Shown: one piece after another, positions 43,688 to 52,593 of the stretch
Layout of the letters: the number at the start of each line of letters is the position of its first letter
How positions within the stretch are numbered: position 1 is the first letter of the stretch
From: Corallococcus carmarthensis
GTDB lineage: Bacteria > Myxococcota > Myxococcia > Myxococcales > Myxococcaceae
Length of the DNA: 64,000 nucleotides
Direction of reading: 5' to 3'
Assembly (NCBI RefSeq): GCF_003611695.1
Contig: NZ_RAWE01000007.1
Span: forward strand, 51,386 to 115,385
Notes under the pieces: model-generated
What the model saw: only the letters and a program-made list of their open reading frames with translations
Databases searched by the model: none
Told to the model about the DNA's origin: nothing
Translations under genes and position numbers: made by a program

Positions 43688-46600
43688 TCAGGGCCCGGGG
43701 GCGTCGGCCACGCGCTCCGCTGACGGGGCGCGCGGTCCGGCGCGAAGCGAAAGCAGTCCTTCCCTCACCTCGCGAGCCCGGCCCCACCGGGGACGGGCTG
43801 CCACCACCGCGTCGGACAGTTCCAGCCCGCGCTTCACGCCGGCCGCCGCGTCCTGCCCTTCACGGATGCGCCACCGCGCCCACGCGCCGTGCAGGTCCGC
43901 CGCCGCCAGCCGGTACTCCAGCCTGGGGTCGAGCTTCATCGCTTCCTCGAAGGCCGCCGCCGCGCGCGTGAAGTCGCCGTCCGCCGCGCCATGGCCCTGC
44001 GCCGTCCAGCGCGCCCGGACGCCCGCGGCCTCCGCCAGGTAGCGCCACGCATTGCCCAGCTTCGGGTTGAGCTCGCGCGCCCGGTTCAGCGCCGTCTCCG
44101 CCTTGGCGAGGTCCGCCGCCGGGTCGCGCGTCCGGGACAGCGTCCAGGTGGCCTGGCGCACCCAGGCCTTGCCCAGGTTCGCGAACAGGTCCGCGTCGTC
44201 CGGCAGCCGCTTCAGCGCCTCCGTGTAGTCGTCCACCGCGGCTCGCAGCGCGGCGCTGGGGTCCTCTCCCTTCGCGAGCTGGAGCTCCGCGCGGAAGACC
44301 TCCCACTCGCCCAGGTTGTTGAAGGCGAAGCCCTGCGTGGGCGCCAGGGTCCGGGCCTTCTCGAACGACGCCTTCGCCTCGTCGAGCAGCGCCTTCGTGT
44401 CGCCGCCCTCCTCCGCTCGCAGCTCCGCCTGCCAGAACACCGCGGAGCCCAGCGCGTTGTGGAGCGCGGGCTGCTTCGCGTTGAGCGCCAGCCCCTGCCG
44501 GTACAGCGTCAGGGCCCGCTCCAGGTCCACGCTCACGTCCTCGCCCTTCAGGTAGCGGGCGCGCGCGAGCTGCTCCGCCACCTCCGCGCCGTTGAAGCAC
44601 GCGCTGAAGTTGTCCGGATTGAGCGACAGGGCCCGGGTCAACGCGCTGTTCGCGCGGCGCAGGTCGCCCGTCGCGTCCGGAGCGTTCGGGACGTCCGCCC
44701 GCTTGCGGTACGCGACGCCCAGGTTGATCCACGAGAGCGGCTGCTGTTCGCTCAGCTGGAGCGCCGTCTGGTACGCGGCGATGGCCTTGTCCAGGAGCGG
44801 CACCGGGTCTCCCCCGCGCGCGCCTTCCGCGTCCGCCTGCCCCTGCCACGCGAGGCCCAGGTTGGCGTGGAACGCGTAGTCGCGGTCCTCCGGACGCAGC
44901 CGTTCGAAGGAGGCAATCGCGAGCTTCAGCTGTCCGCGCGGATCCTCCCCGTGCAGTTGCTGGTAGCGCGCCCACAGCCGGTGCGTGAGGGCCCGCTCCA
45001 GCGGGATGCGGTCGCTCGGCGTGGACACGGCCTCGGCGGTGCGCAGCGCGGCCAGGGACTTCTCCAGCAGCGCCTCCACGCCCTCCCCGCCCTGGTTCGT
45101 GCGCTGCTCCGCGAGCCGGCGGTGGAAGCGCGACACCAGCACCAGCGAACGGGCGTGGTCCGGCGCTGCGGCGAGCGCGCGCGACAGCGCCTCCAGGCCC
45201 CGCTCGTAGTGCGGCAGCACGTTGCCTTCGCCGTACAGCTCCATCACCAGCGCGGCCAGCTCCAGCCGCCCCAGCACCGAGTGCACGACCGGCTGGCTCT
45301 CCGCGGTGGCGACAGCGGCGGCGTATGCCTCGCGGCTCAGCGCCAGGTCCGCCTGCGAACCCGCCCGGTCCCCGCCGTTCCAGCGGCGCATGGAGCGCGC
45401 GAGCAGGATGTCGCCGCGCAACAACGGCGCCTCGTAGAACCACGGCGACTGCGTGCCCGGCGCGTCCAGCAGCGCCAGCGCGTCCTCCGGCCGGTCCTCG
45501 TAGAAGGCGAACAGGGCCTTCACGAACGACGGCGGCGCGGGCACGTCCGGCCCTTCCGCCTGGCGCAGGTACGCGAGCGCCGGGTCGCGGTAGCGGCCGT
45601 TCAGCTCCTTGAGCCGGGCCTCGCGCTGCGCGGGGGCGCGGCGCTCCACGTCCAGCAGGAGCTGCTCGCGGTACAGGTGGCCCAGCACCTGCGCCAGCGC
45701 CCACGCCACGCGCGGTTCGCGGTAGCCGTGCGCCCACGCGGACTCCAGCTTCACGCGCGCGCCGTCCAGGTCGTCCAGCGCGAACAGGGCGCGGCCCAGC
45801 GCGTACTCCCCGGGCCCCACCGCCTGCTCACCCGCGCGGGCAATCTCCGCCTCCAGCGCGGCCATGCTCGCGCGCAGCGCCTCGCGGTCCTTGCGCGTGT
45901 CATGCAGGCGCGACAGGGCGGAGTAGCGCGCCGAGGACTCGATGCGCTCCACGCGTTCGGTGAAGGCGCGGGCCAGCCGCTCGCGCTCCGCCACCTCGCC
46001 GCGCGCGAGCTGCGCCTGCGTGAGCGCGCCGGCCACCACCGCCACCACCGTGCCGCCCAGCGCCAGCGCCGCGCGGTGCTTGCGGACCTTCTTGCCCAGC
46101 CAGTAGCGCGCGCCATGGCGGGCCCGCACCGGCTCGCCCGACAGGAAGCGCTCCAGGTCGTCGGTGAAGGAGCGCACGGAGTCGTAGCGGAGCGGCCGCT
46201 CCTTCTCCAGGCACTTGAGGACGACGGCCTCCAGGTCCTCCGGGATGTCCGGCTCCAACATGCGCGGGCGCGGAGGCGGCTCCGTCTGGAGCTTCGCGAG
46301 CACCTCCTTCTCCGTGCCGCCGGTGAAGGGAGGCTGCCCGGTAAGCAGCGCATATAATGTAGCGCCCAGCGCGTAGACGTCCGCGCGGCGGTCCAGGCGG
46401 TGGCCTTCACCCCGGGCCTGCTCGGGCGGCATGTAGTGCGGCGTGCCCAGCACCGCGTTCGGCGTGGCGGTGCCCTCGCGCCAGTCGCGCGCGAGCCCGA
46501 AGTCCATCACGAACGGGAGGAAGCCTCCGTCCTCCGTGCGCTCCACCAGGATGTTGCCGGGCTTCAGGTCGCGGTGGACCAGCCCCACGCGGTGCGCGGC

Positions 46601-47248
46601 GTGCACGCCCTGCGCGGCCTGGCAGAGCACCCAGACGCGCTGCTCCAGCGTGAGCGAGTTGGAGAGCTGCCCCAGCGACGGGCCCTCCACGTAGCGCATG
46701 GCGATGAAGGCGTGCCCGCGCACCTCGCCCACTTCGTAGACCTCGCACACGCGCTCGTGGCGCACGCGGGCCTGGGCGCGGGCCTCGGACAGGAAGCGGC
46801 GGGCCAGCTCCGGGTCCCCGTCGCGCACGAACTTGAGGGCCACGTTGCGGCGCAAGAGCGGGTCATAGGCCAGGAACACCTGCCCCATGCCGCCCTGCCC
46901 CAGGAAGCGCACGGGCTCGTAGCGGTCCCAGCCGGGCACCGGAAAGGCGGGCACGCCTTCGATGACCAGCGAGGACGGAACCGCCGTGGACAGCGTGGCG
47001 GCTTCCTGGATGGGGGCGTCACCCCGGTCCGTGCGACCTCGGACCAGGTCCTGCCGCAAGAGGTCCAGGGTTTTCTCCGTCAGCAGGCCCCGTTCCTTCA
47101 ACAGCTCCAGGGGCCTGCGTTGCAGGCGAAGGGCCTCCTCGCGCAGGGCCGCCGCCTCGTCGGAGGACAGCAACCCCTCGTCCAGCGCGAGAAGGACCTC
47201 CTCCTCGTACACCTCTTGATGACCTGCCCCGGGCACGGACGGGAGCAT
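43688..47248 (-). CDS. Ser/Thr protein kinase with membrane helix and TPR-rich C-terminus
   Basis: 1186 residues from the ATG at 47248; the frame is open to 47455, but the extra codons are Arg/Pro/Gly-rich and lack features. A helical N-terminal ~90 residues precede the kinase domain (residues ~105-375): LGQGGMGQVFLA, NVALKFV, HRDLKPGN near 224, DFGLAR near 248, HYMPPEQA. A single hydrophobic segment near residue 400 (LALGGTVVAVVAGALTQ) should span the membrane, followed by ~780 residues of TPR-type helical repeats, presumably periplasmic. No PASTA domains. It lies convergent to the sigma-54 activator group, so it could be the kinase read by the activator's FHA-like domain; inference. Confidence 0.86.
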   Translation of the reverse strand: MLPSVPGAGHQEVYEEEVLLALDEGLLSSDEAAALREEALRLQRRPLELLKERGLLTEKTLDLLRQDLVRGRTDRGDAPIQEAATLSTAVPSSLVIEGVPAFPVPGWDRYEPVRFLGQGGMGQVFLAYDPLLRRNVALKFVRDGDPELARRFLSEARAQARVRHERVCEVYEVGEVRGHAFIAMRYVEGPSLGQLSNSLTLEQRVWVLCQAAQGVHAAHRVGLVHRDLKPGNILVERTEDGGFLPFVMDFGLARDWREGTATPNAVLGTPHYMPPEQARGEGHRLDRRADVYALGATLYALLTGQPPFTGGTEKEVLAKLQTEPPPRPRMLEPDIPEDLEAVVLKCLEKERPLRYDSVRSFTDDLERFLSGEPVRARHGARYWLGKKVRKHRAALALGGTVVAVVAGALTQAQLARGEVAERERLARAFTERVERIESSARYSALSRLHDTRKDREALRASMAALEAEIARAGEQAVGPGEYALGRALFALDDLDGARVKLESAWAHGYREPRVAWALAQVLGHLYREQLLLDVERRAPAQREARLKELNGRYRDPALAYLRQAEGPDVPAPPSFVKALFAFYEDRPEDALALLDAPGTQSPWFYEAPLLRGDILLARSMRRWNGGDRAGSQADLALSREAYAAAVATAESQPVVHSVLGRLELAALVMELYGEGNVLPHYERGLEALSRALAAAPDHARSLVLVSRFHRRLAEQRTNQGGEGVEALLEKSLAALRTAEAVSTPSDRIPLERALTHRLWARYQQLHGEDPRGQLKLAIASFERLRPEDRDYAFHANLGLAWQGQADAEGARGGDPVPLLDKAIAAYQTALQLSEQQPLSWINLGVAYRKRADVPNAPDATGDLRRANSALTRALSLNPDNFSACFNGAEVAEQLARARYLKGEDVSVDLERALTLYRQGLALNAKQPALHNALGSAVFWQAELRAEEGGDTKALLDEAKASFEKARTLAPTQGFAFNNLGEWEVFRAELQLAKGEDPSAALRAAVDDYTEALKRLPDDADLFANLGKAWVRQATWTLSRTRDPAADLAKAETALNRARELNPKLGNAWRYLAEAAGVRARWTAQGHGAADGDFTRAAAAFEEAMKLDPRLEYRLAAADLHGAWARWRIREGQDAAAGVKRGLELSDAVVAARPRWGRAREVREGLLSLRAGPRAPSAERVADAPGP

Positions 47249-47298
47249 ACGGGGAAGGCCGGGGAACGCGGGAGCGCCGCCGGAAGGGCGCCATGGGA

Positions 47299-47318
47299 GG
47301 GAGCGAGGGGGCGCTCCC
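47299..47318. terminator. Hairpin downstream of the MYXO-CTERM gene
   Basis: GGGAGCG-AGGGGG-CGCTCCC: 7-bp stem, 6-nt loop, 44 bp beyond the stop of the minus-strand MYXO-CTERM gene and ahead of the kinase start. No T run. Confidence 0.35.
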
Positions 47319-47361
47319 GGAAAGGGGGAAGGCCGGCCCCTCCGGCGGGCTCCGCGAGACG

Positions 47362-50300
47362 CTATGCGGCGGCGCGGCGCTGACGGCGGCGCAGCCCCGG
47401 CACTCCCATCAGGCCCAGGAGGGCCAGCCAGGAGGCATCCGGCGCGGTGCTGCACCCGCCGCCCGCGAAGGCGCGCGTGCTCTCCACCGTCCAGGTGTAC
47501 TGCGCCGGGGTTTCATCCGTGTTGCCGCTGTCGTCCACCGCGCGGACGCGCAGGACATGGTCCCCGCTGCCGACGGTGTAGGTGTCCTGGCACGGCCCCC
47601 AGGCGCCGCCGTCGAGGCTGCACTCGAACGTGGAGCCCTCTTCCGTGGAGGCGTACTCGAAGTCCGCCGTGCGGCTGGAGGTGGTGGGCGCCGGGCCCTT
47701 CACGATGGAGGTGTCCGGGGCCTGGTTGTCGGGGACCTGGGTGCTCACGACGAACGGGACGGCGGTGGACGGGGGGCTGGTGACGCCCGCGGGCGACTCG
47801 GCCGTGGCCGTCACGGTGTGCGGACCCGCCGGCAGCGGCGCCGTGGGGACGCAGCTCCAGTTGCCGCTCGCGTCCACGGTGGCGGTGCAGACCACGGTGG
47901 TGCCCTCGCGCACCGTCACCTGCGTGCCGGGCTCGCCGGTGCCGGTGATGGCGGGCGTGCCGGTGGTCACCGTGGCGTTCGCCGCGGGCCCGGTGATGAC
48001 CGGGGCCGGGACCTGGGTGTCCACGACGAAGGGGACGGCGGTGGACGGCAGGCTGGTGATGCCCCCAGGTGCCTGGGCCGTGGCCGTCACGGTGTGCGGG
48101 CCCTCCGCCAGGGGCGTCGTGGGGACGCAGCTCCAGTTGCCGCTCGCGTCGGCGGTGGCGGTGCAGACCACGGTGGTGCCCTCACGCACCGTCACCTGCG
48201 CGTTGGGCTGACTGGTCCCCGTGATGGGGGGCGTGCCGGTGCCCACCGTGGCGTTCGCGGCGGGGCCGGTGATGACCGGGGCCGGCGTCACGGGGCCGGG
48301 GTCCTGGGCCACGCACTTCTGGCTGACCGGGTCGCAGTACGCCTCGCAGACGTTGGACGCGGTGCACGTCTGGCCCACCTCCAGCAGGCAGCGCGGCGAG
48401 CAGGTGTCACCGCCCACCAGGTTGCCGTCGTCGCACACCTCGGTGCCCGCGCGGACGCCGTCGCCGCACGTGGTGCCGCAGACGCTGGGCGAGCCGTTGC
48501 AGCTGTAGCCCGGCTCCACGGCGCAGGTGCCGGAGCAGCCGTCGCCGCTGGTGGTGTCGCCGTCGTCACACTGCTCACCGGCGTTCACCACGCCGTTGCC
48601 GCAGGTGTTGAAGCACACGTTGCCAGGGGCAGGGCAGCTCCAGCCCGGCTCCACGGTGCAGGTGGTGTTGCAGCCGTCGCCATTGGTGGCATTCCCGTCG
48701 TCGCACACCTCGGCGCCCGCGGTGATGCCGTCGCCGCAGAGGGTGACGCAGGTGCTGGGCGCGCCCGAGCAGCTGTAGCCCGTCTCCACGCGGCAGCCGC
48801 TGGAGCAGCCGTCGCCGGACTGCGTGTCGCCGTCATCGCACGTCTCATTCGCATCCAACGTCCCGTTGCCGCACGACTGGACGCACACGGACGGGCCCGA
48901 GGCGGGCGCGGAGCAGGCGTAGCCGTCTTCCACGCGGCACTCGGTGGCGCAGCCGTCGCCGGACGTCAGGTTGCCGTCGTCGCACTGCTCGCCCGGGTTC
49001 ACGGTGCCGTTGCCGCACGTCTGCGCGCAGGGCTGGCCCGGCGTGGCGCAGGCATAGCCCGCCTCCAGGGTGCAGGCATTGGAGCAGCCGTCGCCCAGGG
49101 CGGTGTTGCCGTCGTCGCACAGCTCGCCGGCGTTCAGCACGCCGTTGCCGCACAGCGGGGCGCAGACGGAGGGAGCACCGTTGCAGGTGTAGCCCGTCTC
49201 GATGCGGCACGCCGCGGAGCAGCCGTCGGAGCTGAACGCGTTGCCGTCGTCGCACTGCTCGCCCGGGTTGATGGCCCCGTTGCCGCAGGTGGCCGCGCAG
49301 GCCTGGCCCGGCGTGGGGCAGGCGTAGCCGTCTTCCACGCGGCAGCTGGCGTTGCAGCCGTCGTTCGCGGTGGTGTTGCCGTCGTCGCACTGCTCGCCGG
49401 GGTTCAGGTTGCCGTTGCCGCACGTCTGGGCGCAGGTGCTGGGCGCGCCGGCGCAGCCGTAGCCGGGCTCGATGCCGCAGGTGGCGCTGCAACCGTCGCC
49501 GTTGGCGGCGTTGCCGTCGTCGCACTCCTCGCGCGGGGAGATGGCGCCGTCACCGCAGCGGTCGTCGTAGGCGTCCACGAAGAGGTAGCGGAAGGCGTTC
49601 GGCGGGCTGGCGGCGTTCTCGTTGCACAGCTCGATGCGGTTGATGCCCGCGTGCCAGGGCGAGGAGGTGCCGAACTCGCGGAAGATGTTCTTCTGCCAGG
49701 GCTGGCCCGGAGGCTCGCTGACGGTGACGGGGGAGACCGTCGTGCCGTTCACCTTCGCGCTGTCGAACTGGTTGTCATTGAAGGTGGCCAGGCGCAGGCG
49801 GAACTGCGCGACGTTCGTCGTCGAGGGGATGAGGAAGTCCTGGTAGACGCACGTCTGCGCGCCCTTGGGCGCCATGAAGCGCGCGGTCTGCATCTCCAGC
49901 GGCCAGTCATTGGCGTTGCGCACGCCGGTGTCCGCGCCGGTGGTGGTGCCCGAGTAGAACCAGTGCGGATCCACCCCGCCCGTGGGCAGGCGGCGGTTCT
50001 GCGCGTCCACGCCGGTGTTGAACACCGCCACGCCCGCCCTCACGCAGCGGCTGGGGCTGCCCGCGCAGGCGAAGCCGGGCTCCACCTCGCACTGCCGGCT
50101 GCACCCGTCGCCCTCGAAGCGGTTGCCGTCGTCGCAGACCTCCTGCGCGAAGGACGGGTACTGGCGGTTGTCGAACGCGCCGTTGCCACACAGCGACAGG
50201 TCACACGTGGCCGAACAGCCGTTGCCGCCGCTGGCCGTGTCGCCGTCGTCGCACAGCTCGCCGGAGTTGGTGACGTTGTTGCCGCAAAGGCTCGCCAGCG

Positions 50301-50592
50301 AGCACGCGTTGCCGGGCACGTTGCACAGGTAGCCCGCCTCCACGGTGCCGGTGGCCGAACAGCCATCGCCGCTCACGGTGTTGCCGTCGTCGCACTGCTC
50401 ACCGGGCTGGAGCCGGCCGTCGCCCACGAGCGCCGAGGACTGGCTCGTGAGGACGGGCTCGGAGGCGGAGGGAGCCGACTCGCAACCGGCGAGGAGGAAC
50501 AGCGAACACAAGGCCAGCGCGTGGAAGCCCGCGCGCAGGGCCATGCGGGGTGAATCTCCCCGGAAGAAGGAATGCATCTGGGTCATGAACAT
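47362..50592 (-). CDS. MYXO-CTERM lipoprotein with twelve DUF4215 Cys-rich repeats and Ig-like domains
   Basis: 1076 residues; ATG at 50592 with AAGG upstream that overlaps the previous stop (starts at 50586, 50577 and 50544 are alternatives). The signal peptide ends in LFLLAGC, a lipobox. Twelve repeats of the form CGNG...GEQCDDGN...GDGC follow, interrupted after the third by a ~150-residue insert. Two near-identical ~92-residue Ig-like repeats come next (ITGPAANATV; DNA period 276 bp), then a third beta domain. The end is a MYXO-CTERM signal: GGGCS, hydrophobic LALLGLMG, then RRRQRR. Myxosortase-processed proteins are displayed on the outer membrane via the C-terminal Cys. Having both an N-terminal lipobox and a C-terminal sorting tail is notable. 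Downstream gene of an OmpA operon. Confidence 0.9.
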   Translation of the reverse strand: MFMTQMHSFFRGDSPRMALRAGFHALALCSLFLLAGCESAPSASEPVLTSQSSALVGDGRLQPGEQCDDGNTVSGDGCSATGTVEAGYLCNVPGNACSLASLCGNNVTNSGELCDDGDTASGGNGCSATCDLSLCGNGAFDNRQYPSFAQEVCDDGNRFEGDGCSRQCEVEPGFACAGSPSRCVRAGVAVFNTGVDAQNRRLPTGGVDPHWFYSGTTTGADTGVRNANDWPLEMQTARFMAPKGAQTCVYQDFLIPSTTNVAQFRLRLATFNDNQFDSAKVNGTTVSPVTVSEPPGQPWQKNIFREFGTSSPWHAGINRIELCNENAASPPNAFRYLFVDAYDDRCGDGAISPREECDDGNAANGDGCSATCGIEPGYGCAGAPSTCAQTCGNGNLNPGEQCDDGNTTANDGCNASCRVEDGYACPTPGQACAATCGNGAINPGEQCDDGNAFSSDGCSAACRIETGYTCNGAPSVCAPLCGNGVLNAGELCDDGNTALGDGCSNACTLEAGYACATPGQPCAQTCGNGTVNPGEQCDDGNLTSGDGCATECRVEDGYACSAPASGPSVCVQSCGNGTLDANETCDDGDTQSGDGCSSGCRVETGYSCSGAPSTCVTLCGDGITAGAEVCDDGNATNGDGCNTTCTVEPGWSCPAPGNVCFNTCGNGVVNAGEQCDDGDTTSGDGCSGTCAVEPGYSCNGSPSVCGTTCGDGVRAGTEVCDDGNLVGGDTCSPRCLLEVGQTCTASNVCEAYCDPVSQKCVAQDPGPVTPAPVITGPAANATVGTGTPPITGTSQPNAQVTVREGTTVVCTATADASGNWSCVPTTPLAEGPHTVTATAQAPGGITSLPSTAVPFVVDTQVPAPVITGPAANATVTTGTPAITGTGEPGTQVTVREGTTVVCTATVDASGNWSCVPTAPLPAGPHTVTATAESPAGVTSPPSTAVPFVVSTQVPDNQAPDTSIVKGPAPTTSSRTADFEYASTEEGSTFECSLDGGAWGPCQDTYTVGSGDHVLRVRAVDDSGNTDETPAQYTWTVESTRAFAGGGCSTAPDASWLALLGLMGVPGLRRRQRRAAA
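47735..48290 (-). repeat. Tandem 276-bp repeat encoding two Ig-like domains
   Basis: Two consecutive units with the same phrases (the segments around 47735 and 48011 coincide) and 276-bp period, equal to 92 residues, encode PVITGPAANATV ... TVREGTTVVCTAT. High DNA similarity suggests recent duplication or gene conversion. Confidence 0.8.
48378..50445 (-). repeat. Twelve DUF4215-type cysteine-rich repeats
   Basis: Units of roughly 35-50 codons with the pattern CGxG-GExCDDGN-GDGCS-C. Repeats 1-3 (50.1-50.4 kb) are separated from repeats 4-12 (48.4-49.6 kb) by a non-repeat insert at about 49.57-50.05 kb. Direct DNA repeats here could mimic other repeat classes but are coding. Confidence 0.88.
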
Positions 50593-50604
50593 GAAGGGTC
50601 TGCC

Positions 50605-52374
50605 TTACTTCGGAGAGGTGTCGGGGGAAGAGGAGGAGGCCGGCGCCGTCTGCACGCCTTCGGCCTCTCCGACGATCTTGAACTCGACGCGGCGGTTCTT
50701 CGCGCGGCCGTCCGCCTTCGTGTTGTCCGCGATGGGCTGCGTGGGCCCGAAGCCCTTCGCCTCCAACCGCTCGCGCTGCACGCCCTTGCTCACCAGGTAG
50801 TCCACCACCGCCTCGGCGCGCCGCTGGGACAGGTCCAGGTTGTACGCGGCCTTGCCGGTATCGTCGGTGTGGCCTTCCACGCGCACCTTCTCGATGTCCG
50901 GATGGGACACGAGGATGGCCGCGACCTTGTCGAGCACCGCGTTGCTGCGCTTCTGGATGACGGCCTGGTTGTTCTCGAAGAAGACCGCCTCGAGGATGCG
51001 GATGCTCCCGGAGTCGATGCGCGCGATGGGCGCCTGCTTGCAGCCGCCGTCGGCCTCGGTGCCCGGCTCGTCGGGGCAGGCGTCCAGGCGGTCCACGATG
51101 CCGTCACCGTCGCGGTCGGGCTCCACGTCCGGGCAGCCATCCCGGTCCTTGTAGCGGTTGAACGTCTCCGGCTCCTTCGGGCACTGGTCCTTGGAGTCCA
51201 CGATGCCGTCCCCGTCGGAGTCGGGGTCGTCCGGGCAGCCGTCCTCGTCCTGGAAGCCGTTCTTGTTCTCCGCCTGCGTGGGGCACTTGTCCGCCAGGTT
51301 GGGGATGCCGTCCTGGTCGTCGTCCTTGTCCGGGCAGCCCTGGAGCTGCGCCAGGCCGGCCGTCGTGGGGCACTGGTCGTCGCGGTTCTTCACGCCGTCG
51401 CCGTCGGCATCCAGGTCGGGACACTCGGCGGCCACGTGGGGCTGGCCCGCGATACAGACGGGGCCCTTGGGCGCGGGGGGCGTACCGAAGGACACACCGG
51501 CGAGCACGCGGAAGCGCGGCGTGCCGGGCGTCTGGCCAAAGCCCGGGCCGCCCATGACGTACACCTCGGTGCCGTCGGCGGTGGGGACGCGCAGGCCCAG
51601 CAGGGCCTCCATCGAGCTGGGCGAGTCCTGCGTGGGGACGGTGCCGCGCACGAGGATCTCCTCGCGCAGGCCCCAGAGTCCGGCGGACAGGTTGACGCCG
51701 CCGTTCAGCTCCACGCCCATCTCGTCGAGGTAGGGCTGTGTCTGCGGCGTCAGCGCGTACGTCTTCGTGCGCACGAGCGCGCCGACGTCCGCGCCCACGC
51801 GGAAGGTGCCGCCCAGCTGCTTGCCGGCGCCCAGGCGCGGGGAGAAGGTGAAGCCCTCGTCACGGGTGAGGGCGGCCTTGCTGCCCAGGGGCAGGGCCGC
51901 GCTCAGGTGCAGGGCCAGGTCGAGCGGTCCGCCCCGGTTCTCGGAGAGGAAGCCCAGGCGGGCCTGGAGCCACGGGGTGCCGAGCGCGCTCGTGGTGGGA
52001 CGGGACACGCCGACTCCGGCGGTCTCCGGGCCCCACTGGGCGACGATGGGCACCTGGGCGCCAACCTCCAACCAGTTCGTGAAGGCGTACGCGGCGCTGA
52101 TGTGCGCCGTCACGCGGTTGGAGATGATGTCGGCCTGCCGGGTGTCGTCCTCCACGAGGACGAGGGGCCGGTTCTCGTAGTGCGCGGTCAGCCCGATGCG
52201 GAACTGGCCCGCGGGGAGCAGGTCACCGGTGGACAGCACGAGGCTGTCGCGCATGCCGGGGTTGAGCTGCAGGCGCTCCAGTTCGATGCCCGGAATGGCG
52301 CTCTGGGCCTGGGCGCTGAAGGCGCAGAGGACGGCCAGTCCTCCGAACCCAAGGTGATGCCGTCGTGCGAACAA
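50605..52374 (-). CDS. OmpA-family outer membrane protein with TSP3 calcium-binding repeats
   Basis: About 589 residues from a TTG start at 52374, chosen because GGAGG lies about 5 bp upstream and a compact signal peptide follows (HHLGFGGLAVLCAFSAQAQS). The N-terminal ~270 residues read as an outer membrane beta-barrel. Next come several thrombospondin type 3 repeats (DADGDGVKNRDDQCP, DSDGDGIVDSKDQCP) expected to bind calcium. The C-terminal OmpA domain has VEGHTDDTGKAAYNLDLSQRRA near residue 500, which binds peptidoglycan. It lies 12 bp upstream of the MYXO-CTERM gene, so the two form an operon. A candidate sigma-54 promoter and palindrome pair lie upstream. Confidence 0.87.
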   Translation of the reverse strand: MFARRHHLGFGGLAVLCAFSAQAQSAIPGIELERLQLNPGMRDSLVLSTGDLLPAGQFRIGLTAHYENRPLVLVEDDTRQADIISNRVTAHISAAYAFTNWLEVGAQVPIVAQWGPETAGVGVSRPTTSALGTPWLQARLGFLSENRGGPLDLALHLSAALPLGSKAALTRDEGFTFSPRLGAGKQLGGTFRVGADVGALVRTKTYALTPQTQPYLDEMGVELNGGVNLSAGLWGLREEILVRGTVPTQDSPSSMEALLGLRVPTADGTEVYVMGGPGFGQTPGTPRFRVLAGVSFGTPPAPKGPVCIAGQPHVAAECPDLDADGDGVKNRDDQCPTTAGLAQLQGCPDKDDDQDGIPNLADKCPTQAENKNGFQDEDGCPDDPDSDGDGIVDSKDQCPKEPETFNRYKDRDGCPDVEPDRDGDGIVDRLDACPDEPGTEADGGCKQAPIARIDSGSIRILEAVFFENNQAVIQKRSNAVLDKVAAILVSHPDIEKVRVEGHTDDTGKAAYNLDLSQRRAEAVVDYLVSKGVQRERLEAKGFGPTQPIADNTKADGRAKNRRVEFKIVGEAEGVQTAPASSSSPDTSPK

Positions 52375-52448
52375 GCGTTCCTCCACATCCACACGCGGGC
52401 TTGATGGACGCCCGCGACCCATCGCAAGGCGAGGGGCACGCGGACGGT

Positions 52449-52464
52449 TGCACGCGAGAGGCCA
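52449..52464 (-). promoter_or_regulatory. Candidate sigma-54 promoter for the OmpA / MYXO-CTERM operon
   Basis: On the minus strand TGGCCTC-TCGC-GTGCA has the invariant GG and GC at the right 12-bp spacing and matches 8 of 12 consensus bases, missing the ACG triplet. It lies 75 bp before the OmpA start. Chance matches of this quality are expected in GC-rich DNA; support comes from the palindrome pair 73 bp further upstream. Confidence 0.4.
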
Positions 52465-52536
52465 GGATGTGTTGGAACGACGACTGTGAGCAATGGCGCG
52501 GGGATGCGAGCCAGGCCGCCCCCGGGCCTTGGCGGC

Positions 52537-52578
52537 TGACGCGTCAGCGCGGGACGCGGACACGGCGCTGACGCGTCA
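52537..52578. promoter_or_regulatory. Paired palindromes, candidate activator binding sites (site pair 2)
   Basis: Two perfect TGACGCGTCA palindromes (52537-52546 and 52569-52578), the first extended to GCTGACGCGTCAGC. Centres are 32 bp apart and the spacer is 22 bp, exactly as in the pair at 43158-43199. Located between the Rnk-like gene and the OmpA operon, both on the minus strand. They could also serve as a terminator after the Rnk-like gene. Confidence 0.6.
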
Positions 52579-52593
52579 AGGAAGGACGCGGGC

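Noticed and set aside
47280..47300. A minus-strand TGGCGCC-N4-CGGCG match near the kinase-TPR start as a sigma-54 promoter
   Set aside because: GG and GC spacing is right, but the -12 half is poor and such matches are expected by chance in GC-rich DNA.
48378..50445. Direct repeats that could suggest a CRISPR array
   Set aside because: They are in-frame protein repeats with diverged units and no constant repeat/spacer structure; no cas genes nearby.
47293..50553. Long + strand frame opposite the Cys-rich repeat gene
   Set aside because: Its repeats only mirror the DUF4215 repeats read on the correct strand; no ribosome site or signal.
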